Shown here piece after piece: positions 8,603-17,362 of a stretch of 64,000 nt of DNA; the stretch's first letter is position 1, and each line of letters begins with the position of its first letter. Source of the stretch: Ferdinandcohnia sp047246645 (GTDB lineage Bacteria > Bacillota > Bacilli > Bacillales > Bacillaceae_L); contig NZ_JBFOKR010000024.1 in the NCBI RefSeq assembly GCF_047246645.1, forward strand, positions 1-64,000. Reading direction: 5' to 3'. The position numbers were made by a program, and so were the translations under genes. The notes below the pieces were generated by a model. That model was not told where the DNA came from and made no database searches. It saw only the letters and a list, made by a program, of their open reading frames with translations.

Positions 8603-8725
8603 TCATTTATCAAATCTATTTCGTTTCGCAATATTCAAAAGAGATTTTGAAAGACTAAAAAAAATAATTGGGATTGAGAGGATGATTAACAGTAGTACCG
8701 AGTTCGTCTGTAACCACACAATCAA
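8603..8725 (-). CDS. Possible 40-residue single-pass membrane protein
   Basis: A TTG start six to seven bases after AAGGGGGTG opens a 40-residue frame: MIVWLQTNSV, a roughly 15-residue hydrophobic stretch (LLLIILSIPIIFF), then a basic tail (SLLNIAKRNRFDK). It shares the hairpin downstream with adhB. The layout is that of small membrane peptides, but I recognise no family and the evidence is the ribosome-binding site plus hydrophobicity only. Confidence 0.4.
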   Translation of the reverse strand: MIVWLQTNSVLLLIILSIPIIFFSLSKSLLNIAKRNRFDK

Positions 8726-8843
8726 AGTGGCACCCCCTTTGTTCAGGGTATGCCAGGTACATTTAATCCGTTTCTATTAAACACCCATTTTTATTTATTA
8801 CTTAGGTTTTGAAAGTAGCTATATTTAGTATACATTCCTGTTA

Positions 8844-9209
8844 CTAGTACCTATGACCATAACCTGGATATCCATGTCCTCCACCAAAACCTTTATGTCC
8901 AAATCCTTTTCCAAATCCCTTTCCATAACCTTTGCCGTACCCTTTTCCATAACCCTTTCCATAACCACCAAACCCTGGACCGTAACCATAGCCTACTCCA
9001 GGGTAGCCGATTCCATAACCACCAGGGCCGAATCCACCAAAACCAGGGCCACCTGGATATCCATATCCTCCATATCCTCCATATCCTGGACCAAGTAATC
9101 CTGCTCCTAAATAGCCTATACCAGCACCTAGTAACCCTGCCGCTAATGGTCCAACTCCATAACCGATATTTCTCTGATCTTCTATATATGGTGTCATATA
9201 TCTATACAT
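8844..9209 (-). CDS. Gly/Tyr-rich low-complexity protein
   Basis: A 121-residue protein. After MYRYMTPYIEDQRNIGYG comes a short hydrophobic glycine-rich segment (PLAAGLLGAGIGYLGAGLLG), then Gly-Tyr-Pro runs and tandem GYGK units (about residues 82-105), ending in His/Gly. The ATG follows AAGGAG. Such proteins often occur in spore coats, but no family assignment is possible from sequence alone. Confidence 0.65.
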   Translation of the reverse strand: MYRYMTPYIEDQRNIGYGVGPLAAGLLGAGIGYLGAGLLGPGYGGYGGYGYPGGPGFGGFGPGGYGIGYPGVGYGYGPGFGGYGKGYGKGYGKGYGKGFGKGFGHKGFGGGHGYPGYGHRY

Positions 9210-9391
9210 CTAATTGCTCCTTCCATCTTTGTATAATGACAGTCTATATAGCTTATTACATATATACTATTTTGGACTGGGCATTCATCCTTTTATCACA
9301 AGGTTGGTTAGTTTGCCTATAGAAAGTGTGTTGGAAGGTTATATACCCTCACGCTATTAGTAGTTAGTAAAAGAAAGAGAGTGCTTCACCC

Positions 9392-10657
9392 TTACCTTTT
9401 TGGTAATAGTGGTTGTGTTACATGTTCAACTCCGACAAGACCTAGAATGGTTAGGAATATCCCTTGAACACCGTAATAAGCATCGGTAGGATCATAGAAT
9501 TCCTCGAGGGTATGACAGCCACCAAAATCTCCCCCTCCTCCTAATGTAACAGCCGGTATTCCTAGACTAATAGGCACATTTGAATCTGTGCTACTAGGAG
9601 AAGTTAAAATTGGTTCAAAACCAATACCTGCAGTCGAAGCTAACGCTACTTGAACAATAGTACTATCTTTAGCTTGTGAACCTGCTGGCCGATCTCCTAC
9701 TAATGTAATTTCAACTTGTATCTCGTCCGAATCCCATCGTTCATTCTCTTCTACAGCTGCTTTCTTTATAATAGTAAGTACCTTTTCTTCTAATTTTGCT
9801 AACTCTTCAGAAGATGTGGAACGTAAATCAAGCAGCATTTCTGCACTTGCAGATATCGTATTAACGGATGTTCCACCATTAATAATTCCAACATTAAATG
9901 TTGTTTTTGGTTCTACTGGTGTTTGAATGTCACTAATTTTAGAAATAGCCCTTCCTAATGCATGAATAGCGCTTGGTTTACCAAAGTCTCCAAAACTATG
10001 GCCACCTTGCCCTTTATAGGTAACACTATATCTTCGGCTTCCTGTTGCAAGATAGGTGATTCGTTCTGGACTACCTGGTTCTATTGATATAAAACCATCA
10101 ATGCTTTGGTTATTTTCGAAAAGTGCTTTCACACCATTCAAATCCCCTAATCCCTCTTCACCAACAGTTGCACCAAATATAATATCACCCATAGTATGTA
10201 TACCCGTTTTTTCAAACGCTCTAAGCAAGGTTAGAACAGCAGCTAACCCTCTACCATCATCCGCTATACCCGGGGCAAAAATTTTTCCATCTATATGTTT
10301 TGCTTTAACATCTGTGCCAGCTGGAAATACAGTATCTAGATGAGCACAGACAACTAATTTAGGGCCATTACCAGAGCCTTCTCTAATACCAAATACATTT
10401 CCTTGATCATCTGTTTTTACATTTGTTAGCCCATATTGTACTAACCTTTTTTGATAATCTAAACCTCTTTCTTCCTCTTCGAAAGTTGGTGCCGAGATTT
10501 CGGTAATCTCAATTTGTTCTTTAGTCGTAAACTCGTTATCTTGTTTAAGGAATTCTAATCCCTCTTGAACTTTCGCATCCTTTAGTAGATCTTCTATTGT
10601 TTGTAAGGTTAAATCGGAAACAAATTCTCTTGGGCTGTTTTGAGATGATTGATTCAT
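9392..10657 (-). CDS. M20-family metallopeptidase
   Basis: A 421-residue M20/M25/M40 hydrolase. Metal-binding motifs in order: CAHLDTVF, DDGRGLAA, the catalytic GEEGLGD, and a late GGCHTLEEF. The dimerisation domain carries GGHSFGDFG. It resembles PepT-like or aminoacyl-hydrolase members, with the actual substrate unclear. An AGAGGAGG site precedes the ATG. No operon partner is close. Confidence 0.85.
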   Translation of the reverse strand: MNQSSQNSPREFVSDLTLQTIEDLLKDAKVQEGLEFLKQDNEFTTKEQIEITEISAPTFEEEERGLDYQKRLVQYGLTNVKTDDQGNVFGIREGSGNGPKLVVCAHLDTVFPAGTDVKAKHIDGKIFAPGIADDGRGLAAVLTLLRAFEKTGIHTMGDIIFGATVGEEGLGDLNGVKALFENNQSIDGFISIEPGSPERITYLATGSRRYSVTYKGQGGHSFGDFGKPSAIHALGRAISKISDIQTPVEPKTTFNVGIINGGTSVNTISASAEMLLDLRSTSSEELAKLEEKVLTIIKKAAVEENERWDSDEIQVEITLVGDRPAGSQAKDSTIVQVALASTAGIGFEPILTSPSSTDSNVPISLGIPAVTLGGGGDFGGCHTLEEFYDPTDAYYGVQGIFLTILGLVGVEHVTQPLLPKR

Positions 10658-10780
10658 AGATATCCTCCTCTTAAATTATGTCTTATTTTATCTTCTAATA
10701 ACTTCCGGGAGATATCAACTTTCTTTATATGAAATAAAGATTACTATTCATGCTCCTACGTTTTTTAACTAACACGAAAA

Positions 10781-10802
10781 ATGGACCCATGACTGGGTCC
10801 AT
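10781..10802 (-). terminator. Terminator after DoxX gene
   Basis: ATGGACCCA pairs with TGGGTCCAT, followed on the minus strand by TTTTTCGTG. Confidence 0.8.
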
Positions 10803-10815
10803 TCTTATTACATGG

Positions 10816-11322
10816 TTATTTAGAAACTGCCACTGTCTTGTCTTGTTTTCTACCAATAACCTTCTTAACAAAAGGTATTACATAGTAATCAAGACCAAAT
10901 TTACCAGCGTTGCTTCCTGCAACTAGGATAAAAATTGTTAGTAACACCATTTGTGGGTTTGTGCTGGTTGTTCCAGAGAACATGAACGCGAAGTTCATTG
11001 TAATACCCATTAGTGCTGAGAAGGTTGTGAATAAACCTAAGATTAATGCTATACCAACTAGTAACTCGCCCCAAGGTACTAATACGTTGAACAAACCAAC
11101 GTTTGGAATTGCAAATCCGTCTAGGAAGCTAGCCCACCAGCCTTGAACTGCTGGATGATCTCCTGTCGCCTTTTGTATAGCCCCTTGTAAAAATCCACCT
11201 GCATCAAAACCACCTACGATTTTCCCCCAACCAGATGTGATCCACTGATAACCTAAGTAAACTCTTAAAAACACCATAATAGCTGCTGCAACTTTGTTTT
11301 CTCTTAAAAATGTATTCATCAT
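10816..11322 (-). CDS. DoxX-family membrane protein
   Basis: A 168-residue DoxX/DoxD-type membrane protein with about four hydrophobic segments (FLRVYLGYQWITSGWGK; VPWGELLVGIALILGLF; a third around MGITMNFAFMFSG; VLLTIFILVAG). Family members are linked to quinone-dependent redox chemistry, but no catalytic motif is visible. I chose the first of two consecutive ATGs behind GGGAGGAAA; the frame extends upstream without a ribosome-binding site. Confidence 0.8.
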   Translation of the reverse strand: MMNTFLRENKVAAAIMVFLRVYLGYQWITSGWGKIVGGFDAGGFLQGAIQKATGDHPAVQGWWASFLDGFAIPNVGLFNVLVPWGELLVGIALILGLFTTFSALMGITMNFAFMFSGTTSTNPQMVLLTIFILVAGSNAGKFGLDYYVIPFVKKVIGRKQDKTVAVSK

Positions 11323-11630
11323 TTTATTTTCCTCCCAATCCCTTAGGATTTGATTAACTACTTTATACTGTAAGTATAGTGTTAACAGGAAAAATAAAAT
11401 ATCGGGGAACATCCTTATTTTGCAGGTGTTTTATCCTGAACTATGTTGGCTATTTTTCCTTACTCTAGACATTCTTTCCCTGATTGATAGCTTCCCTTTT
11501 TCCTGAGAATAACTAGGGTATTTTTAGAAAAAAGCATTTGACTATCCTGTTCGAATTGCTATGTAAAAACAAAAAAAAAGACTTGAAAAATAAGTCTAAG
11601 AATCTCCAGTTCAAATTCTATTTAGTTTTA
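11323..11630. other. Intergenic stretch, nothing supported
   Basis: AT-rich sequence between the DoxX start and a small minus-strand gene. I see no hairpin with T run and no ribosome-binding site followed by a frame. Confidence 0.4.
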
Positions 11631-11831
11631 TTAATTTGTTTTTTTAGGACATTTCATAAACTCATTATAATAAACGTCAAACATTATCTTTTGGTAATAC
11701 CTCACCAAATTAGAGTAGTTATCTTCGTAGCGATATTTAATTAATCTTTTGTTTGACTCTTTTGGTTGATATTGATTAGGTGTACTTGGACTTTGCTTGA
11801 TATTTTTCTCAATTCCCACAACTTCTCCCAT
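11631..11831 (-). CDS. Small hypothetical protein
   Basis: A 66-residue frame starting MGEVVGIEKNIKQSPSTPN, rich in Tyr, Asn and Lys, with an ATG after a clear AAGGAG. No membrane segment or known motif is visible. A plus-strand frame overlaps it but has no ribosome-binding site. I consider it a likely real but unrecognised gene. Confidence 0.5.
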   Translation of the reverse strand: MGEVVGIEKNIKQSPSTPNQYQPKESNKRLIKYRYEDNYSNLVRYYQKIMFDVYYNEFMKCPKKTN

Positions 11832-11958
11832 ACTTTAAACACTCCTTATTCTCTTTTACTGTCTTTATATGATGAAATTGTCTATGGGACACTTTAACGT
11901 ATAAAAATGAGTAAAACACCCAGCTACCTTTTTATTATTTCAGACTTTGTTATATGGA

Positions 11959-11991
11959 AAAAGGCCACAACCCTTTGGGATTGTAGCCTTT
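11959..11991 (-). terminator. tRNA-Val terminator
   Basis: AAAGGCTACAATCCC pairs with GGGTTGTGGCCTTT just downstream of the tRNA and is followed by Ts. Confidence 0.85.
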
Positions 11992-11999
11992 AAATTAGA

Positions 12000-12072
12000 T
12001 GATTCCGACTGGGATCGAACCAGCGACCTCTACCCTGTCAAGGTAGCGCTCTCCCAGCTGAGCTACGGAATC
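12000..12072 (-). tRNA. tRNA-Val (anticodon GAC)
   Basis: A full cloverleaf on the minus strand: acceptor GATTCCG/CGGAATC, D-arm GCTCAGCTGGGAGAGC, anticodon stem CTACC/GGTAG with loop TTGACAG (GAC at 34-36), T-arm with GGTTCGATCCC, discriminator A. CCA is not encoded; TCTAA follows the discriminator. It matches the Bacillus valine tRNA closely. Confidence 0.95.
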
Positions 12073-12091
12073 GTATATAAGAATTATTCAT

Positions 12092-12120
12092 AATATACCT
12101 TCGAATGACTAGTTTGTCAA
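12092..12120 (-). promoter_or_regulatory. tRNA-Val promoter
   Basis: TTGACA (12120-12115) and TATATT (12097-12092) are 17 bases apart on the minus strand, 20 bases upstream of the tRNA. Confidence 0.85.
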
Positions 12121-12245
12121 TAATAAACAATAGTGAGTCTACGGGAAATATTAACAACACCATTGGTTGCGAAAAAGTGTTAAAATGTTGACATAAAGCT
12201 TTTCTATGAGCTATAAATATATTACTAAGGCAAAGCACAATTTAA

Positions 12246-12395
12246 TATTCGCTGAATTCCCAATTTGGGAAACGGGGGAACCATAACGTGCATAAGGGCA
12301 CTCGGGGTGAATCCTTTTTTATAAAGGTAGGAGAAACTCTTCATCCGAATCCGACAGCTAACCTCGTAAGCATCTGGAGAGAGCATAGTTCTGCA
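12246..12395 (+). ncRNA. c-di-AMP riboswitch (ydaO-yuaA class)
   Basis: The conserved ydaO blocks appear in order: CGCTGAAT, GGGAAACGGGGGAACC, CGGGGTGAATCC, CATCCGAATCCGACAGCTAA, then CCTCGTAAGC. A terminator hairpin follows (12414-12439), and then the symporter gene. Known members bind c-di-AMP and switch expression off by termination, so high c-di-AMP should repress the symporter. Confidence 0.9.
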
Positions 12396-12413
12396 TTTTT
12401 TTGACTATTTAAG

Positions 12414-12439
12414 CCACGAGCCTACTCTCGTGGTTTTTT
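12414..12439 (+). terminator. Riboswitch-controlled terminator
   Basis: CCACGAG pairs with CTCGTGG and is followed by TTTTTT, about 100 bases before the symporter start. Confidence 0.85.
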
Positions 12440-12537
12440 GTATCTTAAAACTTTCTCCGCTACGAAAAAATGCTGTCATTACCTTACCTTATGCTGCCAG
12501 GATAAATAGAAAACTACTTTTTAAGAGGAGGTAATTT

Positions 12538-13767
12538 ATGTCACTAACGAAAAAAATCTTACTCGGTTTAGGTTTAGGTGCACTTGTTGGTTTTATTCTT
12601 AATCTTACTTCACCGGCTTTATTCGAGGATTTAAATTATTGGCTATTCAAACCACTAGGACAAATTTTCTTAAATCTTATTAAAATGCTTGTTGTTCCAA
12701 TAGTCTTCATTTCTATTACTCTAGGAGTTGCTGGTCTCGGTGATCCCAAAAAGCTCGGAAGAATTGGTGCTAAAACGATTGGCTATTTCTTAGTTACAAC
12801 CACTATCGCAATAATTATTGGTTTGTCCTTAGCTGCTGTTATTCAGCCTGGAGCAGGCGGTAACTTCCAAACTGAAGGCTTACAATATGAAGGTCAGACA
12901 GAAGCACCACCTATTATGGAGACCTTACTGGGCATTATCCCGACAAACCCTGTTGAAGCAATGACACAAGCGAATATGTTACAGATAATAGCATTTTCAA
13001 TTTTTGTGGGATTGGCTCTAACAGTACTTGGTGATAAAACGAAAGGGATCCTAAATCTCTTTGAGCAGGCAAATGAAATCATGATGTATTTAGTAAATCT
13101 TGTTATGAAGGTTGCTCCATACGGTACATTTGGATTAATTGCAACTGCAATTGGTAGCCAAGGTTATGATGCAATTAAAGCAATGCTATCATATTTCCTA
13201 GTCGTTCTTGGCGCTTTACTGATTCATGCTTTCATAACATATGGAGGAACAGTCGCGTTACTAGGCAAAATGAATCCAATTGAATTTTTCAAAGGCTTTG
13301 CACCTGCGATGACAGTTGCGTTTAGTACGTCAAGCAGTAGTGCAACCTTACCAGTCTCAATGGAAACTGCCCAAAAGAATCTAAAGGTGCCAGAACCAAT
13401 AAGTAGCTTTGTTCAACCTTTAGGTGCAACGATTAATATGGACGGTACCGCCATTATGCAAGGGGTAGCGACAATTTTCATTGCACAAGCATGGGGAGTA
13501 GATCTCTCTATGGTCGAGATTATTACGGTCATTATAACTGCCGTACTTGCAAGTATCGGTACCGCAGGCGTTCCTGGTGTTGGATTAATAATGCTTGCAA
13601 TGGTATTAACATCTGTTGGTTTACCGGCAGAAGGTATTGCGTTAATTATCGGTATTGACCGCTTACTTGATATGACTCGTACAGCGGTTAATATTACAGG
13701 TGATGCTGCATGTGCTGTTTATGTAACTGAGTCAGAAAAGAAACATTCAGGAGAACAAACTGCTTAA
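12538..13767 (+). CDS. Glutamate/dicarboxylate:cation symporter (DAACS)
   Basis: A 409-residue symporter of the GltP/GltT/DctA family. It has the serine-rich re-entrant loop AFSTSSSSATLP, the substrate/cation motif ATINMDGTAI, and the second hairpin region GVPGVGLIML. Family members import glutamate, aspartate or C4-dicarboxylates with Na+ or H+. AAGAGGAGG precedes the ATG. The upstream c-di-AMP riboswitch ties uptake to osmotic/potassium signalling, since glutamate is the counter-ion of K+. Confidence 0.92.
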   Translation: MSLTKKILLGLGLGALVGFILNLTSPALFEDLNYWLFKPLGQIFLNLIKMLVVPIVFISITLGVAGLGDPKKLGRIGAKTIGYFLVTTTIAIIIGLSLAAVIQPGAGGNFQTEGLQYEGQTEAPPIMETLLGIIPTNPVEAMTQANMLQIIAFSIFVGLALTVLGDKTKGILNLFEQANEIMMYLVNLVMKVAPYGTFGLIATAIGSQGYDAIKAMLSYFLVVLGALLIHAFITYGGTVALLGKMNPIEFFKGFAPAMTVAFSTSSSSATLPVSMETAQKNLKVPEPISSFVQPLGATINMDGTAIMQGVATIFIAQAWGVDLSMVEIITVIITAVLASIGTAGVPGVGLIMLAMVLTSVGLPAEGIALIIGIDRLLDMTRTAVNITGDAACAVYVTESEKKHSGEQTA

Positions 13768-13780
13768 AAATTATGGATGT

Positions 13781-13805
13781 AACGACAGGGTTCTCCCCTG
13801 TCGTT
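13781..13805 (+). terminator. Terminator after symporter
   Basis: AACGACAGGG pairs with CCCTGTCGTT and is followed by Ts. Confidence 0.85.
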
Positions 13806-13892
13806 TTTTCATTTAAATAAACATACCGTAATACGTTATAATAACAATATGAGTTTTACTAGATTTCAAGTCAGGTTGGAGGATTAGAAATT

Positions 13893-14618
13893 ATGAGTGT
13901 TAATAAAGGTACTGTTAGGGAAATGACTATACATAGCAAGATATTACATGAAGAAGTTGAACTTATCGTTTATTTACCCGCTGCTTTTTCACCTCTCTAT
14001 AAATACAATGTTTTAATTGCGCAGGATGGAAGAGATTATTTTAACCTTGGGCGAATGGCCAGAGTCGCTGACGACCTTCTACATTCTAATCAAATTGATA
14101 ATACGATTATTGTTGGTGTGCCATATAAAAGTGTTGCTGACCGTCGGGAAAAGTATCATCCCAAAGGCGAAAAACACGAAATGTACAAACGTTTTCTTGG
14201 TGAAGAACTTGTACCGTTCCTGGATAGTGAGTTTCCTACTTACCAAATAGGATTAGGTCGAGCGTTAATTGGTGATTCCCTCGGAGCTACTATTTCACTA
14301 TTAACAGCACTCGAATATCCAAATACATTCGGGAAAGTTATCCTTCAATCTCCTTATGTGGATGATGAAGTTTTAGAGAAGGTCGAACACTATCAAGGGT
14401 CTCAACTCGAAATTTATCATGTAATTGGTACAGGCGAAACAGAGGTTAAAACAACGAATGGTGAGGTTTCTGACTTCTTGACTCCGAACCGGGAACTGCG
14501 AAAAGTTATCGGTAAAAAAGGGTATCCTTATTTTTATGAGGAGTTTGACGGTTCACATACTTGGACATATTGGCAACCAGATCTTCCAAGAGCTCTAGCC
14601 TATATGTTAAAAATGTAA
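13893..14618 (+). CDS. yjcH: Alpha/beta-hydrolase esterase, YjcH-like
   Basis: A 241-residue esterase of the esterase-D/enterochelin-esterase-like group. The nucleophile elbow is GDSLGATIS, an early strand reads NVLIAQDGRDYF, and a late His lies in DGSHTWTYW. Followed by 2'-5' RNA ligase-like and GNAT genes, it matches the B. subtilis yjcH-yjcG-yjcF trio. The substrate is not known. Confidence 0.88.
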   Translation: MSVNKGTVREMTIHSKILHEEVELIVYLPAAFSPLYKYNVLIAQDGRDYFNLGRMARVADDLLHSNQIDNTIIVGVPYKSVADRREKYHPKGEKHEMYKRFLGEELVPFLDSEFPTYQIGLGRALIGDSLGATISLLTALEYPNTFGKVILQSPYVDDEVLEKVEHYQGSQLEIYHVIGTGETEVKTTNGEVSDFLTPNRELRKVIGKKGYPYFYEEFDGSHTWTYWQPDLPRALAYMLKM

Positions 14619-14747
14619 GATTTAGCTTATTCAAATATATTATCACCTATAAAACTTTGGTATAATGGAATTACTATTTTTGGTAGTAGGCTAACACGAG
14701 TTAACATTATTAGCTTATCAATACATATTCTCAAGGAGGGTCTACAA

Positions 14748-15263
14748 ATGAAGTACGGCATTGCACTCTTTCCATCCAAACAACTTCAAGATTTCGCAAA
14801 TTCTTATCGTAAACGTTATGATCCACATTATGCGTTAATTCCACCACATCTGACATTAAAGAATGCATTCGACGCATCTGATGTGGAAATTAAGGATATC
14901 TCTAACAAACTTGAGGAAATTTCAAACCAAATTAATCCGTTTCAATTGAAGGTGTTAAAGGTTAGCTCCTTTTATCCGGTTAATAATGTTATTTATTTAA
15001 AGGTTGACCCAAACAGTGAGTTACTTAAATTGCACGAAGCACTTCACTCTGACTTTTTTCCAGAAGAACCTGAATTTGCATATGTACCACATATTACAAT
15101 TGGTCAAAAGCTTTCTAGTGATGAACACTCTGACGTGTATGGACAACTTAGAATGCTGAAGGTTGAACATGAAGAAGAGATCGACAGATTCCATTTGCTT
15201 TATCAATTAGAAAATGGGTCTTGGACAGTATATGAAACATTTCGTTTAGGAAAGGGTCGTTAA
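14748..15263 (+). CDS. yjcG: 2H phosphoesterase / RNA ligase-like, YjcG
   Basis: A 171-residue two-histidine phosphoesterase, with motif 1 HLTLK (about residue 40) and motif 2 HITIG (about residue 115). The fold is that of 2'-5' RNA ligases and cyclic phosphodiesterases. AAGGAGGG precedes the ATG. The yjcF-like gene starts seven bases after its stop, so the two are co-transcribed. Confidence 0.88.
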   Translation: MKYGIALFPSKQLQDFANSYRKRYDPHYALIPPHLTLKNAFDASDVEIKDISNKLEEISNQINPFQLKVLKVSSFYPVNNVIYLKVDPNSELLKLHEALHSDFFPEEPEFAYVPHITIGQKLSSDEHSDVYGQLRMLKVEHEEEIDRFHLLYQLENGSWTVYETFRLGKGR

Positions 15264-15270
15264 TTTTCAA

Positions 15271-15696
15271 ATGGAAGCAAAAATCGTTACAAACAACAAA
15301 GAAAAAGATGATGCATTTACTGTAAGAAAAATTGTTTTTGTTGATGAACAAAACGTACCAATGGAAGAGGAAATTGACCAATACGAAGACAGTGCGACTC
15401 ACATTGTACTTTATGACAATGGAGAACCTGTGGGAGCTGGCCGTTTTCGTGAGGTTGATGGGCTTGGAAAAGTCGAAAGGATTTGTGTTCTTGCCTCTCA
15501 CCGCAAAAAAGGTGCAGGAAACATTATTATGACTAAAATTGAAGACCTGGCAAAAGAACACGGCTTAAAAAAATTAAAACTAAATGCCCAAACACATGCA
15601 CAAACCTTTTATAAAAAACTGGGCTACGAAACAGTATCAGGGATATTCATGGACGCTGGAATTCCACACGTGACCATGACAAAAGAAATAAACTAA
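15271..15696 (+). CDS. yjcF: GNAT N-acetyltransferase, YjcF-like
   Basis: A 141-residue GNAT with the acetyl-CoA loop CVLASHRKKGAGNIIM (motif A) and the LNAQTHAQTFYKKLGY C-terminal segment typical of the ElaA/YjcF subgroup. The acceptor substrate is unknown. It follows yjcG directly. Confidence 0.9.
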   Translation: MEAKIVTNNKEKDDAFTVRKIVFVDEQNVPMEEEIDQYEDSATHIVLYDNGEPVGAGRFREVDGLGKVERICVLASHRKKGAGNIIMTKIEDLAKEHGLKKLKLNAQTHAQTFYKKLGYETVSGIFMDAGIPHVTMTKEIN

Positions 15697-15864
15697 ATGG
15701 GACAAGGGGCAGATACCTTGTCCCACCATTATTTTCAACTACGCTTCTTTTCCAATTCCACAATCATCCTTCTAAAAAACTCCTAATCATTTTTTCAGTA
15801 TATAAAAACACGTTTCCTAGGATAAAAAAAATACACATGGTCATCCTACTAATGGGGTGAAGTG

Positions 15865-16539
15865 ATGGATTATTTTAGAATCGTATTAGATTTAGTTTGT
15901 GGTCTATTAGGACTGCTCATCCTTACAAAAATTCTTGGAAAGACACAAATTACGCAAATAACTCCCTTTGATTTTATTTCAGCACTTGTTTTAGGTGAAC
16001 TAGTTGGAAATGCTGTTTTTGATGATAAAATAGGTGTTTTACAAATTTTATTTGCCGTTACAATCTGGGGAGTTTTAATTTATATTATTGAGGTAATCAC
16101 CCAAAAAATTGCAATTACAAGACCTTATCTTGAAGGAAAACCCGCAATTATTATACATAAAGGACAAATTATAAAAGAAAAGCTGAAAAAGAACAAACTT
16201 GACATTAATCAATTACAACATCTTCTACGCTCAAAGAATGTATTTTCTATCCGAGAAGTGGAATATGCTATTCTTGAAACGGATGGATCAATTAGTGTGC
16301 TAAAGAAGTCGTCTTATGAACAACCAACTCGCCAAGATTATAATATGGAGGAGAAAAAAGTTAGGCTGCCTATAACGCTTATTAGTGATGGACAAATCAT
16401 CAATGAAAATTTGAAAGAAAGTGGATTTACTGAGGAGTGGCTTATTTCTGAACTTCGAAGTAAAGGAGTAAATAGTTATAAAGATTTATTAATTGCAGAG
16501 TGGCTTGAAGAGGACGGCTTGTATATACAAACATACTAG
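15865..16539 (+). CDS. DUF421 membrane protein (YetF/YcaP family)
   Basis: A 224-residue protein with three N-terminal membrane helices followed by two cytoplasmic DUF421-type segments (GKPAIIIHKGQIIKEKLK; VRLPITLISDGQIINENLK). This repeated pattern is the family hallmark. I chose the ATG four bases after GGGGTGA rather than the adjacent GTG. The function is unknown; B. subtilis relatives are linked to spore formation or cell-envelope traits. A second, longer member lies 1.4 kb downstream on the other strand. Confidence 0.8.
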   Translation: MDYFRIVLDLVCGLLGLLILTKILGKTQITQITPFDFISALVLGELVGNAVFDDKIGVLQILFAVTIWGVLIYIIEVITQKIAITRPYLEGKPAIIIHKGQIIKEKLKKNKLDINQLQHLLRSKNVFSIREVEYAILETDGSISVLKKSSYEQPTRQDYNMEEKKVRLPITLISDGQIINENLKESGFTEEWLISELRSKGVNSYKDLLIAEWLEEDGLYIQTY

Positions 16540-16552
16540 CCCGGCCTCTTTT

Positions 16553-16795
16553 TTATATGGTTGCATCATATAATAAGCCAAGACCTGTAATTTGTGCTCG
16601 AACTTTCTCATTGTTTGGTTTAGGAATCCTTCTTTGAGGCAATCTTGTATCAATACGTTCATATTGATTTTTTACACTAGTATGTAAGGTAATAGGGTTA
16701 ACGTGATGAAGCCTAAATTGATTGGTCTTATAAGATGTAGATCTATTAACGTACTGTGTATATTGTTCATGGTTAATTGGTAAAATATAACCCAT
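16553..16795 (-). CDS. Conserved small hypothetical protein
   Basis: An 80-residue protein starting MGYILPINHEQYTQYVNRS, basic and without membrane segments, ending RAQITGLGLLYDATI. I chose the ATG at 16795 because the preceding AGGAG overlaps an earlier in-frame GTG. Convergent with the DUF421 gene and close to spoVIF. I do not recognise the family with certainty. Confidence 0.6.
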   Translation of the reverse strand: MGYILPINHEQYTQYVNRSTSYKTNQFRLHHVNPITLHTSVKNQYERIDTRLPQRRIPKPNNEKVRAQITGLGLLYDATI

Positions 16796-16917
16796 GATAA
16801 TCCGCACTCCTGTCTTATACTGTCTACTAAATAATTATGGTAAGGGATACATTAATATGTATTGTCTACTATAGAATTCGTACAACCCCTCCCATTTTTG
16901 GGGTACTAAATGAAGAA

Positions 16918-16941
16918 GGCCTGACATATCTCGCCAGACCA
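16918..16941 (-). terminator. Possible spoVIF terminator
   Basis: GGTCTGGC and GTCAGGCC form an imperfect stem directly downstream of spoVIF. Confidence 0.45.
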
Positions 16942-16947
16942 TACTCA

Positions 16948-17202
16948 CTACTTTTTATTAATCATTTTTGCAATAGTACCGAAGTCCATTTTCTCATTAC
17001 CATTAACAATACTCTGTACAATCTTATCTTCAAGTTGTTTATTAACAGGTTTGTTGGCAATATGAGAAACTTTTCTAATGACTGACCTTACTGTTTTTTC
17101 GTCCTTAAAATTTGCATTTTGCAAAGAGTTTGCTAGTTGAAATACATCCTGCATATTAACGCCAGTTTTCTTTTCAATATTTTTAAAGAAGTTATTATCC
17201 AT
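16948..17202 (-). CDS. spoVIF: Stage VI sporulation protein F
   Basis: An 84-residue protein with the SpoVIF family pattern (MDNNFFKNIEKKTGVNMQDVF at the start and SIVNGNEKMDFGTIAKMI at the end). In B. subtilis SpoVIF (YjcC) promotes assembly of the GerE-dependent coat layers in the mother cell. GGAGG precedes the ATG. Nearby yjcF/G/H and yjcZ relatives support the assignment. Confidence 0.88.
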   Translation of the reverse strand: MDNNFFKNIEKKTGVNMQDVFQLANSLQNANFKDEKTVRSVIRKVSHIANKPVNKQLEDKIVQSIVNGNEKMDFGTIAKMINKK

Positions 17203-17313
17203 TTCAGAGCCTCCTTACATTGTGTTATATTCTATGACCCTTTACTGTAAGTGGTGCTGAATATCAGGTAATTCGTAAAACTGTTTTGCTTATATATAGT
17301 TGCTGGAAAAGTG

Positions 17314-17341
17314 AAAGTACGAGCCCTAAGACTCGTACTTT
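17314..17341 (-). terminator. Terminator after yjcZ
   Basis: AAAGTACGAG pairs with CTCGTACTTT across an eight-base loop. Confidence 0.8.
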
Positions 17342-17362
17342 ATAGGGTTTCTAATTCAGTGA

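Noticed and set aside
8640..8760. Riboswitch-like conserved RNA before the Gly-rich gene
   Set aside because: No known motif fits; the stretch is better explained by the 40-residue frame.
8930..9090. Tandem repeats near 9 kb as a CRISPR or VNTR element
   Set aside because: They encode GYGK and GYGGYG units in frame with a good start, so they are a low-complexity protein.
11538..11744. Plus-strand frame opposite the 66-residue gene
   Set aside because: No ribosome-binding site and biased Phe/Leu/Lys content; the minus-strand frame has a clear site.
12038..12238. Minus-strand frame over tRNA-Val and its promoter
   Set aside because: It runs through the tRNA cloverleaf and has no ribosome-binding site.
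15148..15561. 137-codon minus-strand frame across yjcG/yjcF
   Set aside because: It lies opposite two well-supported genes and has Phe/Asn-rich shadow composition.
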